A program made the position numbers and the translations under genes. DNA of 64,000 bases from Cyprinodon diabolis (Eukaryota > Chordata > Actinopteri > Cyprinodontiformes > Cyprinodontidae): the NCBI GenBank assembly GCA_030533445.1, contig CM060068.1:33500510-33564509 (forward strand), in the 5' to 3' direction. How positions within the stretch are numbered: position 1 is the first letter of the stretch; every line of letters begins with the position of its first letter. This document shows, in pieces, positions 47,276-58,900 of this stretch. The notes below the pieces were generated by a model, which saw only the letters and a list, made by a program, of their open reading frames with translations, had not been told where the DNA came from and did no database searches.

Positions 47276-50200
47276 TCAGGACAAGAACTGAGACACAAAG
47301 CTGCAGGCCTGATGAAGGTCCTCCATCAGCTCCTCTGGCAGTGACAGAACCAGCGACGTCAGGCTTTGAGTTATTTCTAATATCCTACAAGAAGGAACAC
47401 AACATGGCCTCTTAATCAGATTGTCCCTGGATTAATCACTGTTGTCTCAACTCAGCGCTAAGGTTTGCAACTCACCAGCTGATGTAATGAGCTGTCAGCT
47501 GAGGCTCATGCCTGCAGCCTTCCTCTACCACCAGAGACTGCTTCATCTGTTTGAAGTTGCTCTCAATGTTCTTCTTTATTTCTGAAAAGGTCTTGATTCC
47601 CCTGAAAGAGCTGATGACTTGCTTTAAAAGAGAAACATAACCAAGATATTAAGTGATAATCAGAGCAGTTTAAAAGACTGGATAGATGCAGCCAAATGAA
47701 AGCAGAGGATAGATTCACCCTTCTTACATATATGACTGAGAGCTGGTGAGCTATGTATTTGTGACTACCCAGGTGTCTGATGTCCTCCTCCAGCTGCTGA
47801 CTTAGCACCACCAGTTGATTCAGTTTGGCGACATGGAATAAGTATCCTGTGACAGGAAACAGGAAACTGTATGCAAAAAGATTTAAACCACCTTAACTTT
47901 TTTTGCATTGTGTGACGTTGTAACCACTTCTTTTATTGTTTTCTATCCAGATTTTCTAAATTAAACCAGCACAGAATAGTGCATGATTGCCAAGTAGCTG
48001 AAAGAAAAAAAATGCAAACACAAATTGTAAAAAAAAACAATGTTCATTTGTATTTAACACCCCTGAACTATAAAAGCTCAAGCTCAGTCAGACTGGATAG
48101 AGAACATCTGAAAAAAGGGAAACTTTCAAGTCCATTTAGCTCCAGATTGTGACAGCTCTATAATGAAAGATCTATGTGTTTTGATCTGAACCAGTTCATT
48201 GTGGTTCTTCCTGAATATTCAGGGTTGCTGTCCTGCTGAAAGGTGAATATCTCTACCACTTCAAAGTCTTTGTAGCGTCTCAATGATTATCCTCGAATTG
48301 TATTCCCACAGCATCATGCTGCCACCAACATGCTTCACACATGTTGGTTTCTTTCCCTTGGCATGTATCCACTGTTTGTGTTGTTGTTTCTTAAAAAATA
48401 AACAAAATAGTGTATTTTTATGTACGTTTACCAATACAAAATGTTAACAAAATTAAGGAGAGTCAACAATATATATTAAAAACAACCCAAAATAATAAAG
48501 ATTGTGATTTTTCTTTTTTGGTCTAAGACGTTATCAACCTAATTATCTGTTATTACTATAACAGGTTATAGTAATAACAGATGTTGCTATAGAGTGTAAA
48601 AATAAAAGCAAGCACTTTGTTTTAGTCTGCAAGGAATGACGTAAGCTTTCTCAGCTGGATTCCTCACCATCCATCAGGGGCCGGTCCAGCATGTCAACAG
48701 GACTGCCTTGAATAAGGAAGACTTCTACCCGAGGAAACATGGCTGACAGACCCACCATGTCCAGGTAGCACTAGGAAAACATGTGAGGACTGATTATGAG
48801 CCAGAAAAAAAAAAAGAAAAGAATATAGCACTATATGGTGTAATACCTCTAACTGTGGCATAGGCTTTGGTAGATGTTCAAGGCACTGCAGCATTTGGTC
48901 AAGAATATCGGATCCTAATGGAAAAAAAAAACATCAAATCAACAGAGTTTAGTGAAGAATCCCACCCAAAAGTTTGTTGGCATCACACCTTGAGTCTGAA
49001 AGGTGTCCGACTCCTCTGGGCTACAGCCTTGTCCTAACTGCTCCTGGAACTGTAAAGTGGATAAGCAAAATAGATACCATATTAGCTCTAATTTTACTGA
49101 TGGAGGTTTGAGAGATGCCATTTTGAGTTTGCAAAATTGTGTCACTTTTTATCATTTAACAACCTCGTGTTTTTTTAGGAGAAGGGTGTTAATTTTTTTT
49201 TTTTTTTTTTTACGGTCCCAGTGGTTCATTTTTCTGACAGTAGGCTGACAGGAAAGGTGGTAAGAGAGAGGGGGAGGGACATGTGGCAAAGGACCCGGGT
49301 CGCCCGCTTTGAGGACTAAGGCCTCCGTACATGGGTCATGCACACTAACCACTGCTCCACCTGCACACCCAAGTGTTTGCACTTTTGAGCAATTTGCTTC
49401 TAGACAGCCAGTGAAAATGGCCCTAGACCCTGTGATGGCCCCTGTACTAAAGAAATAATACTAAATGTTTCTGATTGGGACATGTGCTGGCATGGAAACC
49501 AAATCTGATTAGTCTCTTGGAACATTTTTATCATTTTATTTGTTTCTTTTGAATATTGACAAAACATGTAAGTTGTACTAAGTGGCGTCCTGACACAACA
49601 ATAGGCCCATAAGCAATATTATCTGGGTAGGTCCCATATGAAGTACAACACCCTATGGGGTCTAAATAAGGTCTGGTCAATTATTCCAGTCTCAGGTGGA
49701 TTAAAGAAGAATCCTTCGCACCACTACACCTGCAAAGATATATCCTAGTCCACAATTGTGTAGGGGGCCTACCAGGTTTCAGTGACGGGGCCCCTAAGCA
49801 ACTGCAGTCTTACGCCTTTTTATATGCCAAATATTAGTTGCTCATGGGTGCAAGGGGCTCTTCGGCTCATTTAAATTTTCAGTTAACTATCACTCTGTTT
49901 CATTATTTAGTTTAGTGCCCCCATGCAGAAGAAAAAAAGAAACAAACAAACATGGCCCCAAATTTCTGGTGTCCTTTGTGCATTAAGAGGTCAGGGGTCA
50001 GCCTACCTGTTGCATCTGAGCCCTGATGAGGAGGTCCAGTTGCCCACAGAGGCACAGCATCTCCAGCCCCACCTGCTCAGGACTTAGTCGGACAGGCATC
50101 AAAGGTCGTCTCACCTGCAGCTCCACTGACCACACCATACATCACCACATCAACACCTTTTTTTGATTATTATTTTATTTGTTGTCTATGCAATTCAAAG

Positions 50201-50450
50201 TTGCACGTAGAGGCCAGTCTGGGACGTATGCACCGGGGGGGGGGTGGGGGGGGGGGGGTGGGGGGGGTTGATGATGATGATGACAGGAGGGGAGTGCTCA
50301 GACAAAGCCTGCAGAGAGAACTTCTGACACACAGATTTTTAAATCCTCCCACAGATCACACTGAAATCAAATAAAATACAGAATCTTACCTTTAAAATCT
50401 TCATAATAGATACAAGGCTGACAGATCGGCTCCGTGGTGCTGACTGCCAT
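47276..50450 (-). CDS. Unrecognised 261-residue protein, complete 8-exon gene
   Basis: I do not recognise this family. Exons in gene order: 50390-50450, 50007-50125, 48989-49049, 48847-48914, 48668-48770, 47728-47846, 47476-47621, 47276-47384. They sum to 786 nt, 261 codons plus TGA, with all phases consistent. It begins MAVSTTEPICQPCIYYEDFK, continues LSPEQVGLEMLCLCGQLDLL, has a middle part LDMVGLSAMFPRVEVFLIQG and a helical C-terminal half (KLNQLVVLSQQLEEDIRHLG, IKKNIESNFKQMKQSL, EELMEDLHQACSFVSQFLS). It looks helical and soluble, with no signal peptide, membrane span or zinc motif. An alternative acceptor (exon ending at 49043) would drop two residues. Its ATG region is preceded by an open but start-less stretch, so this ATG is preferred. 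It lies between STAG3 and MED14, all on the - strand. Confidence 0.8.
48230..48370 (-). mobile_element. Tc1-type transposase relic
   Basis: The complement of about 48305-48345 reads VKHVGGSMMLW, the worn HGGGSIMLW block of Tc1 transposases. It lies with Tc1-like end phrases (from about 47890) in an intron of the 261-residue gene. No open frame remains. Confidence 0.55.
49229..49377 (-). mobile_element. Second SINE family, one copy
   Basis: On the complement the copy begins with a tRNA-like stretch (ggtggagcagtggttagtgt), passes through caaagcgggcgacccgggtc and ends ctttcctgtcagcctactgt followed by an A/T-rich tail. The order is typical of fish tRNA-derived SINEs and differs from the family at 44763. 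It lies in an intron of the 261-residue gene. Confidence 0.6.
50235..50283. repeat. G-run and ATG microsatellite
   Basis: A run of almost pure G broken only by single Ts (50235-50268) is followed by a few GAT units. It lies in the first intron of the 261-residue gene. It could form a G-quadruplex on the + strand and is a likely site of assembly error. Confidence 0.9.
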
Positions 50451-52977
50451 ATCTATCCGGGCTATGATGAAATCTTTATGTCGTCCTGCTGGTAAAAGCC
50501 ATAAAAAAACGTCTCATATGAGCAATAGAGGTCTATGAATCTGTTTAGTTTAACGCATTTTCCTCCGGTGGCGTCCACAGCAGGTGGTGCGTTTGCGTGC
50601 CAGAGGCCGTGTGGGATAAACGATCGCCGGCTGTTCATACAGAAACTCGTCTTCTTCTTCTCGCTGATGAAGATGACTGAACACCGAGGCGTAGCGAAAC
50701 ATCATTTATTCCTGAATTTTCCATGTGGTTTTAAATAGACTGAAGCAAAACAAAGCAACGCTTGGATTCCCCCGCATTCAGTGGCTGATTTACTGAACGC
50801 CCCTCTAACAGCACAGAGGCTGGGAAGATGCCTCCCTCGATGATGTCATGCTTTGAGGATCACAGCATCACTTGGTCAGTAAGAAATGTGCATTTTAGGA
50901 ATATTGACTTTTAAAAAGGTTTATTCGTGTCTGAAATTAAGATGATGCACAAAACAGAACATTTTAAGTTTTTATTTCTGGTCATTTTGCAGACTACTGT
51001 AAACAAAAACATAAACAACCCAACATTCAGTTCAGTACTGGATCAAAAAAAACTTGCCTATATGTATATGATAAAGTAGCCTAAGAATAAAACAAACAAA
51101 AAATCTTATTTTATGGCCTTCCCAATTTCAATTTCAAACCAGCTCCTGATTTTAAAATCACAAGGGATGTAAAAGTGATGTAAAATCCATTCATATTTCT
51201 GCAAACATTTTCAGAGAAATGCACTAAATTATACATTTTAATGTTATATTTATATCATTCATTAGATTAGATTGTGTGTTTTGAATGTAATTCTACTTGA
51301 TCGTCTGAAATAGAGTTATATGTTCATTCACATCAAAGGCGTGGTCTGCAGCTGGAGACTGTATTAAGATATAATCCAGAACACACTACAGCTGTTAAGT
51401 TTCCTTATTTCAAGTCATCTCCTGATCAGAGGACCTCAGAAAGTTCTTACCTGTGAGGAGCAGACATCCAAAGTCAGCTGCACAGATGAGAGCAAATTTC
51501 CTCCACAATCAGAAGGAAGAGCACATAATGGAGGTTGCTTGAGATCCAGTCAGTCTATCATTTTTTTTAAGTCTTTGCTATGATTTCTGTATAACCTCTG
51601 CTAAAAAAATGCTAACCAGACAGACTTAAAATGAGCCAAAATGACCAACTTTACTTTTCCTATGAAAACAGAATTAGATTTTTTTCCCCAAATAATTTCT
51701 TAGACTGAATTTCGTGAAAACACTGCAGTGGAAATCTATACTTCATAACCTGACTATAGCGAAAAACAAACAGAACCAACCAGCAGAAACATTACTGACG
51801 AATCGTTATATTCAAAAGACAGTTGACCTCGGCTTAAAGCATTTACTTAGAAATCTTTACATCCATTTTTGCAGTGATGGAATGAGGACGAAGAGCATCT
51901 AAACTTACGATGAAAAATGAAGACGATCTATCTTCAGTAAATTGTCCAGATAATTTTGAAGTCTTATTGGGTTTTGTTCAGACTATTTCAGGTTTGCAGG
52001 CTGCTGCTCTATTTGCAAGCATTAAAGACCAAATGCTGCGCTCCGGTTTGACAACCCTGGGAATATTCATATGTGCCTCAAGAACCAGTTCCTGAAGTAG
52101 ACAGAGGCTATATACTTATTTGAAAGGAAAAAAAGCTAAACCAACACATTATTAATGGAGATCATTTTTTTTTCTAGACCAGAAGTTTCGGGTTATCTTT
52201 CACTGGACTCATTTCCCCAAGAGCTGCATAATGATTCAGAGGTTCCTGTATGGTGAGGAGCAATAGATGGCTGGTTCCAGCCTCAGAGGAACATAAATAT
52301 TTACATTTCTTTCAAAAATGGCAGCTCATTAACCTAATTAGAAAAACAAACGAGTACTTCGATATTCTACCCCAAATAGAAAACCCTTCAAACACAAACC
52401 GACTCAAGGCTTTGTTTATTAAATAGCAAAGTCAGACAGCATGTCTTCAAATCCTTCAGTCAGGACTTATAATGAATCTTAGTAAAATACAACTGGCTTA
52501 TAAAGTTTATCACAGCTTTAGAGTATAGAAAATGAAGAAAATTCAAATAAAAAAGCAGAGATACTGACAAAGTAAAGGCAGGAAGATCATTAAATAGTGT
52601 GCTAAGGAATCTATCCCAATACTACAGTATAATCAGACATGGAAAAAGAAAAACAAAAACATTCTCGCAAGGATCTATCTCACCTGAAGTTTCTCTGACA
52701 AGCAAATTTACAACAATGTACATATTTTGTAAACAATCTTAATTTTCAATAGATAATTTTGTTTACAAGTGCCTGGAGGACAAAAATAATACATTTACTT
52801 TATCTTTTTGCATTCAGCAAACTGAAGACCTGTTGATGTTTTAGCTCTTAGATGGTGATGGAAAGAAATGGAACACAGCTTTTCCTCTTTGTAGTCATGT
52901 CTGCTCCGGACTTCCCCTGCTTGATCTTAGGTGACGCTAGTTTGGTTTCAGCAAAAGGTCTGATTTAGCTGGATCTA
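50451..52977. other. Region between MED14 and the 261-residue gene
   Basis: The left part should hold the promoter and 5' UTR of the 261-residue gene; it is moderately GC-rich near 50560-50850 but shows no clear TATA box. The right part (to about 52400) is probably the MED14 3' UTR, with AATAAA on the complement at about 52414-52420. No additional coding exon is supported; the 60-residue frames at 51714 and 51910 show no family signature. Confidence 0.5.
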
Positions 52978-55900
52978 CTATCGAGTGTTCGGGGGAAGCG
53001 TGAGGGTGGCCATCAGCTCTTGAACAGATGCAAATATGGTACACTCACCTGAAAAATAAAGTGCATAGGAAAGTCAGAATGAGAATATCCAGTTGTTTAA
53101 TAAGGTTAATGGATGATCGGCTCTTACCCTGCCTGGCAGGATGCATCTCACTGAACCTCTTGAGGATATTGGAGACCAAAAGGGCTGCAGCCCCAGAGGA
53201 GCTGTGCTGTCTGGGAATATCAGCCTGCTGAGTGATCCCTGTGGCCAAGTCGTACACGATGGGCACGATAATGTTCACTGGCTCCTGGGGCACTGGGATA
53301 CGCTGGGTCAGCTGCAGCTGTGGGACAAATATGGCGAAACAAACACTGTCAGGATTCTCCAGTTATCTAAAGGTTGTAATGAGAGTTAAGATATGAGGGA
53401 GCCGCAGCTTACAAAGAAAAGCATTTTGGCCTTAAGCACCACAGCGATGGTCCCAGGAGGGGCGATGGGGGGAGCACTGGGAGGGATGGTGAGACAGAAC
53501 TGGACGTTCCACTTGAGCTGTCCAGCCTGGTCAGGGAACTGCAGCGGGAACAAGAAGCAAGGGTTTTTAGTATAACATTATGAAAATGAGAAATGTGAAA
53601 ATATGGACAACCTTTTGAAAATCTAAGAGTTCAGGATCTACCTTTTCTGATGCTTACTTTACTCTAAAGAAAAACAACTGCAACAATGAAAGCCTGTTAA
53701 CCAATGACTGTTCACCACCACAAATTGGGACGTTATCTCTGTCCCAGATACAAATAAATGTAGATCCTTTGCACTGCGGAAAAAAAAAAAAAGAGCTTGC
53801 TGAAGGTTTTTTTTTCCCTCTAATCTTCTTGGATTGTATCCAAATATGGAAACAGAATTTTTACTTTTAATACCTTATTTTGGTACTTAACTACATCACA
53901 AGTTGTGTTTCCATTACAAATGAGGAACTGTCAATATTCTACTAGTTTCAAAAATGCTAACTTTCCCAATTGCAGTATTTCCATTAACTAAGTAATGCAA
54001 TTATTATTGCACATGAATATGATTCATCAGGTAATAATTCTTAAAAACAACACGGCAGTGGCAGATGTAAAAAACATGATATATCCATAATTCATCCATG
54101 GCTCCAGTAATCATGACACTCATTGTTGCAAACTGAATAAAAAAAAAAAATATTCAGTCAAATGTGCTTCACCATCTTACTTTTTTACAAGGTACGTTCC
54201 AGTTGCAGTTTTGCAAAATAAAATTATTTTGAATGGACCAAAAAAAAAAAAAAAACCCATCAAGGTGTAAAAAACCTTATTTTGAAAAACCTATTGTTTC
54301 AAAATTGCTGACACTAGTGTGATACAGAGGGAGAGAAGGATTCCCCATGGTGGACATGAACGCAGCTCTGAAAGCAACTACGTGATGAAAGAGCAAGTAT
54401 GGCTAAATCCCCTGTCACACCTTGACGATTTTAGACAGCGTATGCCTGATGTACAAAAACTCTTGCAGAAACGCTGCATACGTTGGATAAGTAATGAGCA
54501 CGCTGGCACACGTAGACATACAGCAAGTACGTTGAGAAATTTTTAGCATGCTCAAAATTTCTCAACGTATGACAGTGTATGCTTATATATGGGCCATAAG
54601 TTACAGGTAAGTCATCTGATCGTTGACATACATTAAGTGCAAGTTATGCGTAACTTATCAAGAACTTATCTCCAACGCATATTAACGTATTTGACGTATT
54701 CCAGACGACCGCTGATCATGTTTCTAACTTACAGCTACTGTATAACGGAGTATTGGCAGCGTTTTGGTATGAAAGGGGGTTCACAGCAGGAAATCGTCAG
54801 TTCTCCTTCAGACTGCTTTGGCATCATAGGGTGAGCAAGAAAGTGAGTGTGATGGATCCTCCCTGCGTTCACACCCACCGGCAACAAACTTCTTATCAGA
54901 CATGACGCTGAATGTGCTCCCGTCCTTTTATTTATTCTTTTTTTTTTTTTGAATGGGCAGTAAACAACAGTTAAGTTAATATCGCAATCAAATACATTTT
55001 TTTGTGCAGGCCGGGCACCTCCAGGCGCATCACTGCCTCCCTCAAAACACTGGCTTGTGACATTTCATGGGCAATCCGTTACTATGCGTTATGCATAGGT
55101 TAGGCTGTTGATCGATACAAGCAAACGGCCAGCAGAGGGTATACTTCTGATCTGAAGAGACATTTGGTTACATGGCTGAAGAGAAAACAATTTTGAACAG
55201 CCTTCAGATTCACCACTACAACTCCTAAATTTGTCCCAGTTTGCATCCCTTAGCCGCTAGCACAATGAGGCTACAGCATCACCATTATCTTCATCTCCTT
55301 CAGGTAAATAAGCCTAGTGTTTCAAATAATGTTTACATCTATCAAAAATAGGTACTGCTGAGAACCTGAGGCAGCAGGCATCGGTACATAATTGGTTCAA
55401 ATGTGACCAGTACCATCCCAAATTATAGCTATTAAAAATAAACCAGAATTAACAAAGTTCAAAGATAATGAAATTGGAAATTGACCTTAAAATGCTCATC
55501 TGTACTCCTTTCTGTGAAATAAAGTATATAAAGAGGAAACGTATCCAAAGATTATTAAAGGCAACACTGTCTTTCTATTGGGGGAGTGGCAGCCTTGTGG
55601 TTGGGGCTTTGTGCTTGGATCCCAGGGGTTATGAATTCAATGCCACTCTGGGTCTTTGAGCAAGACCCTTAACCCCACACCTCCTCGACCGCCGAACAAT
55701 GGCAGCCCACTGCTCCCCAAAAGGAAGGGTTAAATGCAGAGTTAATTCCTTTCCTTTTTACTTTCGACAATGTAATGACAATTAAGCTGAATTATATTCT
55801 ATTCTAATTAACAATTTAAACCATACGTTTTTTTTATTTTGTGTGTGCAAAAAGAAATGGTGATATTTCTACATCTTCTATAAAAAACAACTTAATTAAT

Positions 55901-58900
55901 TAAAAGGTAAAAGAAGCCGTCCAAACAAAGGCTACACACCAGTTCCAGCTTCATGATGCGCACACAGTCTCTGAGAACGTTGGTTTGAGCCCCCAGCAGT
56001 TTGGTGAAGGCACTCAGAGTGTTGAATTTAAAGGGAGGACCAGCAACCTGACAAAAGGGATTAAAAGAAAACCAATCACTGAGACAAATCACAGAGGAGG
56101 AGTTTTATTTAGGATTTAATGGACTTTTTTTTTTAACTTACACGGGTCTCAAAGAACCGCTCCAGCACCTGAAGCTCCTCCTGGGACCATGGACCTGTGT
56201 TTTCCGGGGTAACTTTAAGCTGCAGGGTCTGATAGTTCTTTGGATTGAGAGCCACTCGGCACTTGAGAACGTCGGTTTTGAATATGATCACGCCTGGCTC
56301 GTTGGAGTTCACAATCGACAACTGAAGCAGATATAACAGCTCGTCACACAACTGCAAATCATGATGTAAAAAGCTAAATGTAACAGCTTATCAGGACAAT
56401 CTGATGTGACACCCACGTTCGCCTCCTGCTGGATGATCCTCTGTAGGTGCCGCCTCATGATGACTGAACCCAAAAAGCGCTCCAGCGGGGAGCAGAGGTA
56501 GCTCCCTGCTAGGCCCGCCACCAGGCAGGGAGTGGGCGAGGGGAGCAGAAGCACATGTAAGGCATTGTGGGAGAGGATGGTGGGGATGGATGCAGCCCAG
56601 GGGCGCTGAGGTAACTTCCGGGGAGGAGGCATACTGGTGGGCATGACTTGGGAACCTAGGGGCAAAGAGAAGAAAGGTGAATGCTAGCAGCCTGCTAACA
56701 TCTAAACCAAGTAGCTCTGAAACTCAAAGGATTTACAGTTATCAACTTATTTAAGCCCCTTGTCACTGGCTTTTAAAAAGCCTTATTGCCTATATGAATA
56801 TAAAAAATATATAAATGCCAGGATGACAATTTTTAAACATTTTATTTCTAATTGCAACAAATTCAGTCATGATAAGCAGAAATGGTAGTAGAATGGTTTA
56901 ATTATTTCCAAATCCATGAAGACAAATCAAATGTCTGATTATCTGTTAAGAGAGTCAGGATTAAGGTTTTTTTTTGACTCACTACACCTAGTTGCCACCA
57001 GAATGAACCTACATCGACCCCCTGGAGTGAGGAAGCTGTGACTGAGGGAAGAGGAGCCCTGTGACATTTCAGATTTCAAACTGATTTAGAAGCAGCTACA
57101 TAAAGGCATCTACAAGGAGACGTTTTATAAAGTTAGAGCTGTTTTGTATCCAAGCTATTTTATGAATAAAGAGGTTAATAATGGGTCACCAGGAAATGAG
57201 TTTGTCAAACTGACAATGAAGGAATCTGAACCCGAACCAGAAGAAAACTAAACCTTTTAAAGAAAAATTGAAATTGCTCTTCTGCTAATGACCTAAAAAT
57301 TACTTTTTACTGCTGTGAGACTTTTAGACTGTTATAACCAACAAATATTGCATCTATACTGAATTTTGATGAAAGCACAGACTGATATTTCAACGATGAT
57401 GCGTTTAAAAGACATTATGCAGCTCTTAAGCGAGTGTTAGCAGGAGCGTGGTACTTACTACTCCCAGCACGTGGAGAATTGGGGTCAGGAATAGGTGAGT
57501 GCAGGGAAGGATTACCAGGAGACATGCCAGGGATTCTGGCCCCAGGAGAAGGTCCTGAAACCTGCGGTGAGCCAGGCCACTGGCCCCTGTGGCTGGGAGA
57601 CACCATGGTGTAAGGAGAGCTGGGGTCCAGAGGACCTATGTAAAAGGGAGACAATCATGAAACTTTACAATTAAAGTCATAATAAAAAAAATCAAAAGAA
57701 AGACACCACTGTGTGCCCTGGCCTCATAACCGTCTCTTAAATGTTTACAGTCTACAGAAAGCCCAACTCATGTTCAGTTCAGCCCATTCAAGCCTTTAGC
57801 TAGCAGAGAGGATTTTACGGCCCTCCCTGCTGCTTACCGTGGGGACTGGCAAAGCTGGTCTGGCCCATGGCTATGCCCAGAGACGATGGAGACGGGGTGG
57901 GGCCAAAAGGAGAGGGTGCCCTCAGAGCTCCACTAGGGGAGCCAGAGGCATGGATGTTCCCTGCATACACACACATACATACATCGAATGGCTCATAAGA
58001 CTCCATGGATGAAAACTGCTGCCCTCACACACGCTCGCAATCTCTCATCGGCATCCGAGCTGAAGCTGGACAGCAAAGCTGCAGCCTGTGTTTGGTGGGC
58101 TGAGATGGAGATCAATGGGGGGGGGGGGTGAACACATGCTTTGCTTCTTCTCAGCTGTGATATGAGCATATGTTGCATGACAGACAAATAATCCCATGTT
58201 CCTACAAAACTAAAAAGGGCACACACATGGTTGCATAAGCTTTTTCTGTGTTTCTGTGACAAACAGTTTGGCCTGGAAACAAATACGTCGGCGGGCATGA
58301 AGGTTGAACACAAAAATAATTTAAAATAAACAAAAAAAAAAAAAAAACTGAGAAATGCCAGGTGCCTTGATGAGGTGATAAAAAAAAGAAAAAAAAAAGC
58401 TCCACACTCTCAAATATAGGAGAAAACCCTGAGGTCGCTTACCTGGGGACTGGGTGGGCATCATGGAAGGCGATGGAGTTACATTGGCAAGATAATTTGG
58501 TGGTGGCGACGTAAGCGGGGGGTAAACACCCCCACCGCCTCCTCTCATAGGCTGGGCCTGCTGATGAGACTGGAGCTGGGTCATCAGACTGTCCATCACA
58601 TCTACACCCACAGGGGAGGGAGGGTTGTCATCCTCATTGACTGAACGCCTGCGGGCATCTTGATTGCTGTCTACGAACATGTTAAGGAATGTCTAAAGGG
58701 AGAGAGGACAAAGAAAAGTAAAGCAATTAAGCCAAACAGGAAAACAAAAAAATATATAGGTTCTCTCTTTTCTTCCTCCTACTTACCTTCAGTCCTGGAG
58801 CGGGGTAAAATCCTTCCACAATCTTAGTGTTGTCAAACAGGCTGTAGGCTCCGTCTCGGATGGCTACCACTCCTCGGCTGCGGCAGTAAATGTCGATGCA

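Larger units (their letters stand above)
53539..55939. other. Large MED14 intron
   Basis: This intron of 2.4 kb separates the exon ending RIMKLEL from the exon starting FPDQAGQ. It contains a 42-bp palindrome at 54528-54569 and a SINE at 55578-55790. Repeated acg/cgt-rich blocks around 54410-54720 look like part of a DNA transposon, but its ends were not located. Confidence 0.6.
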
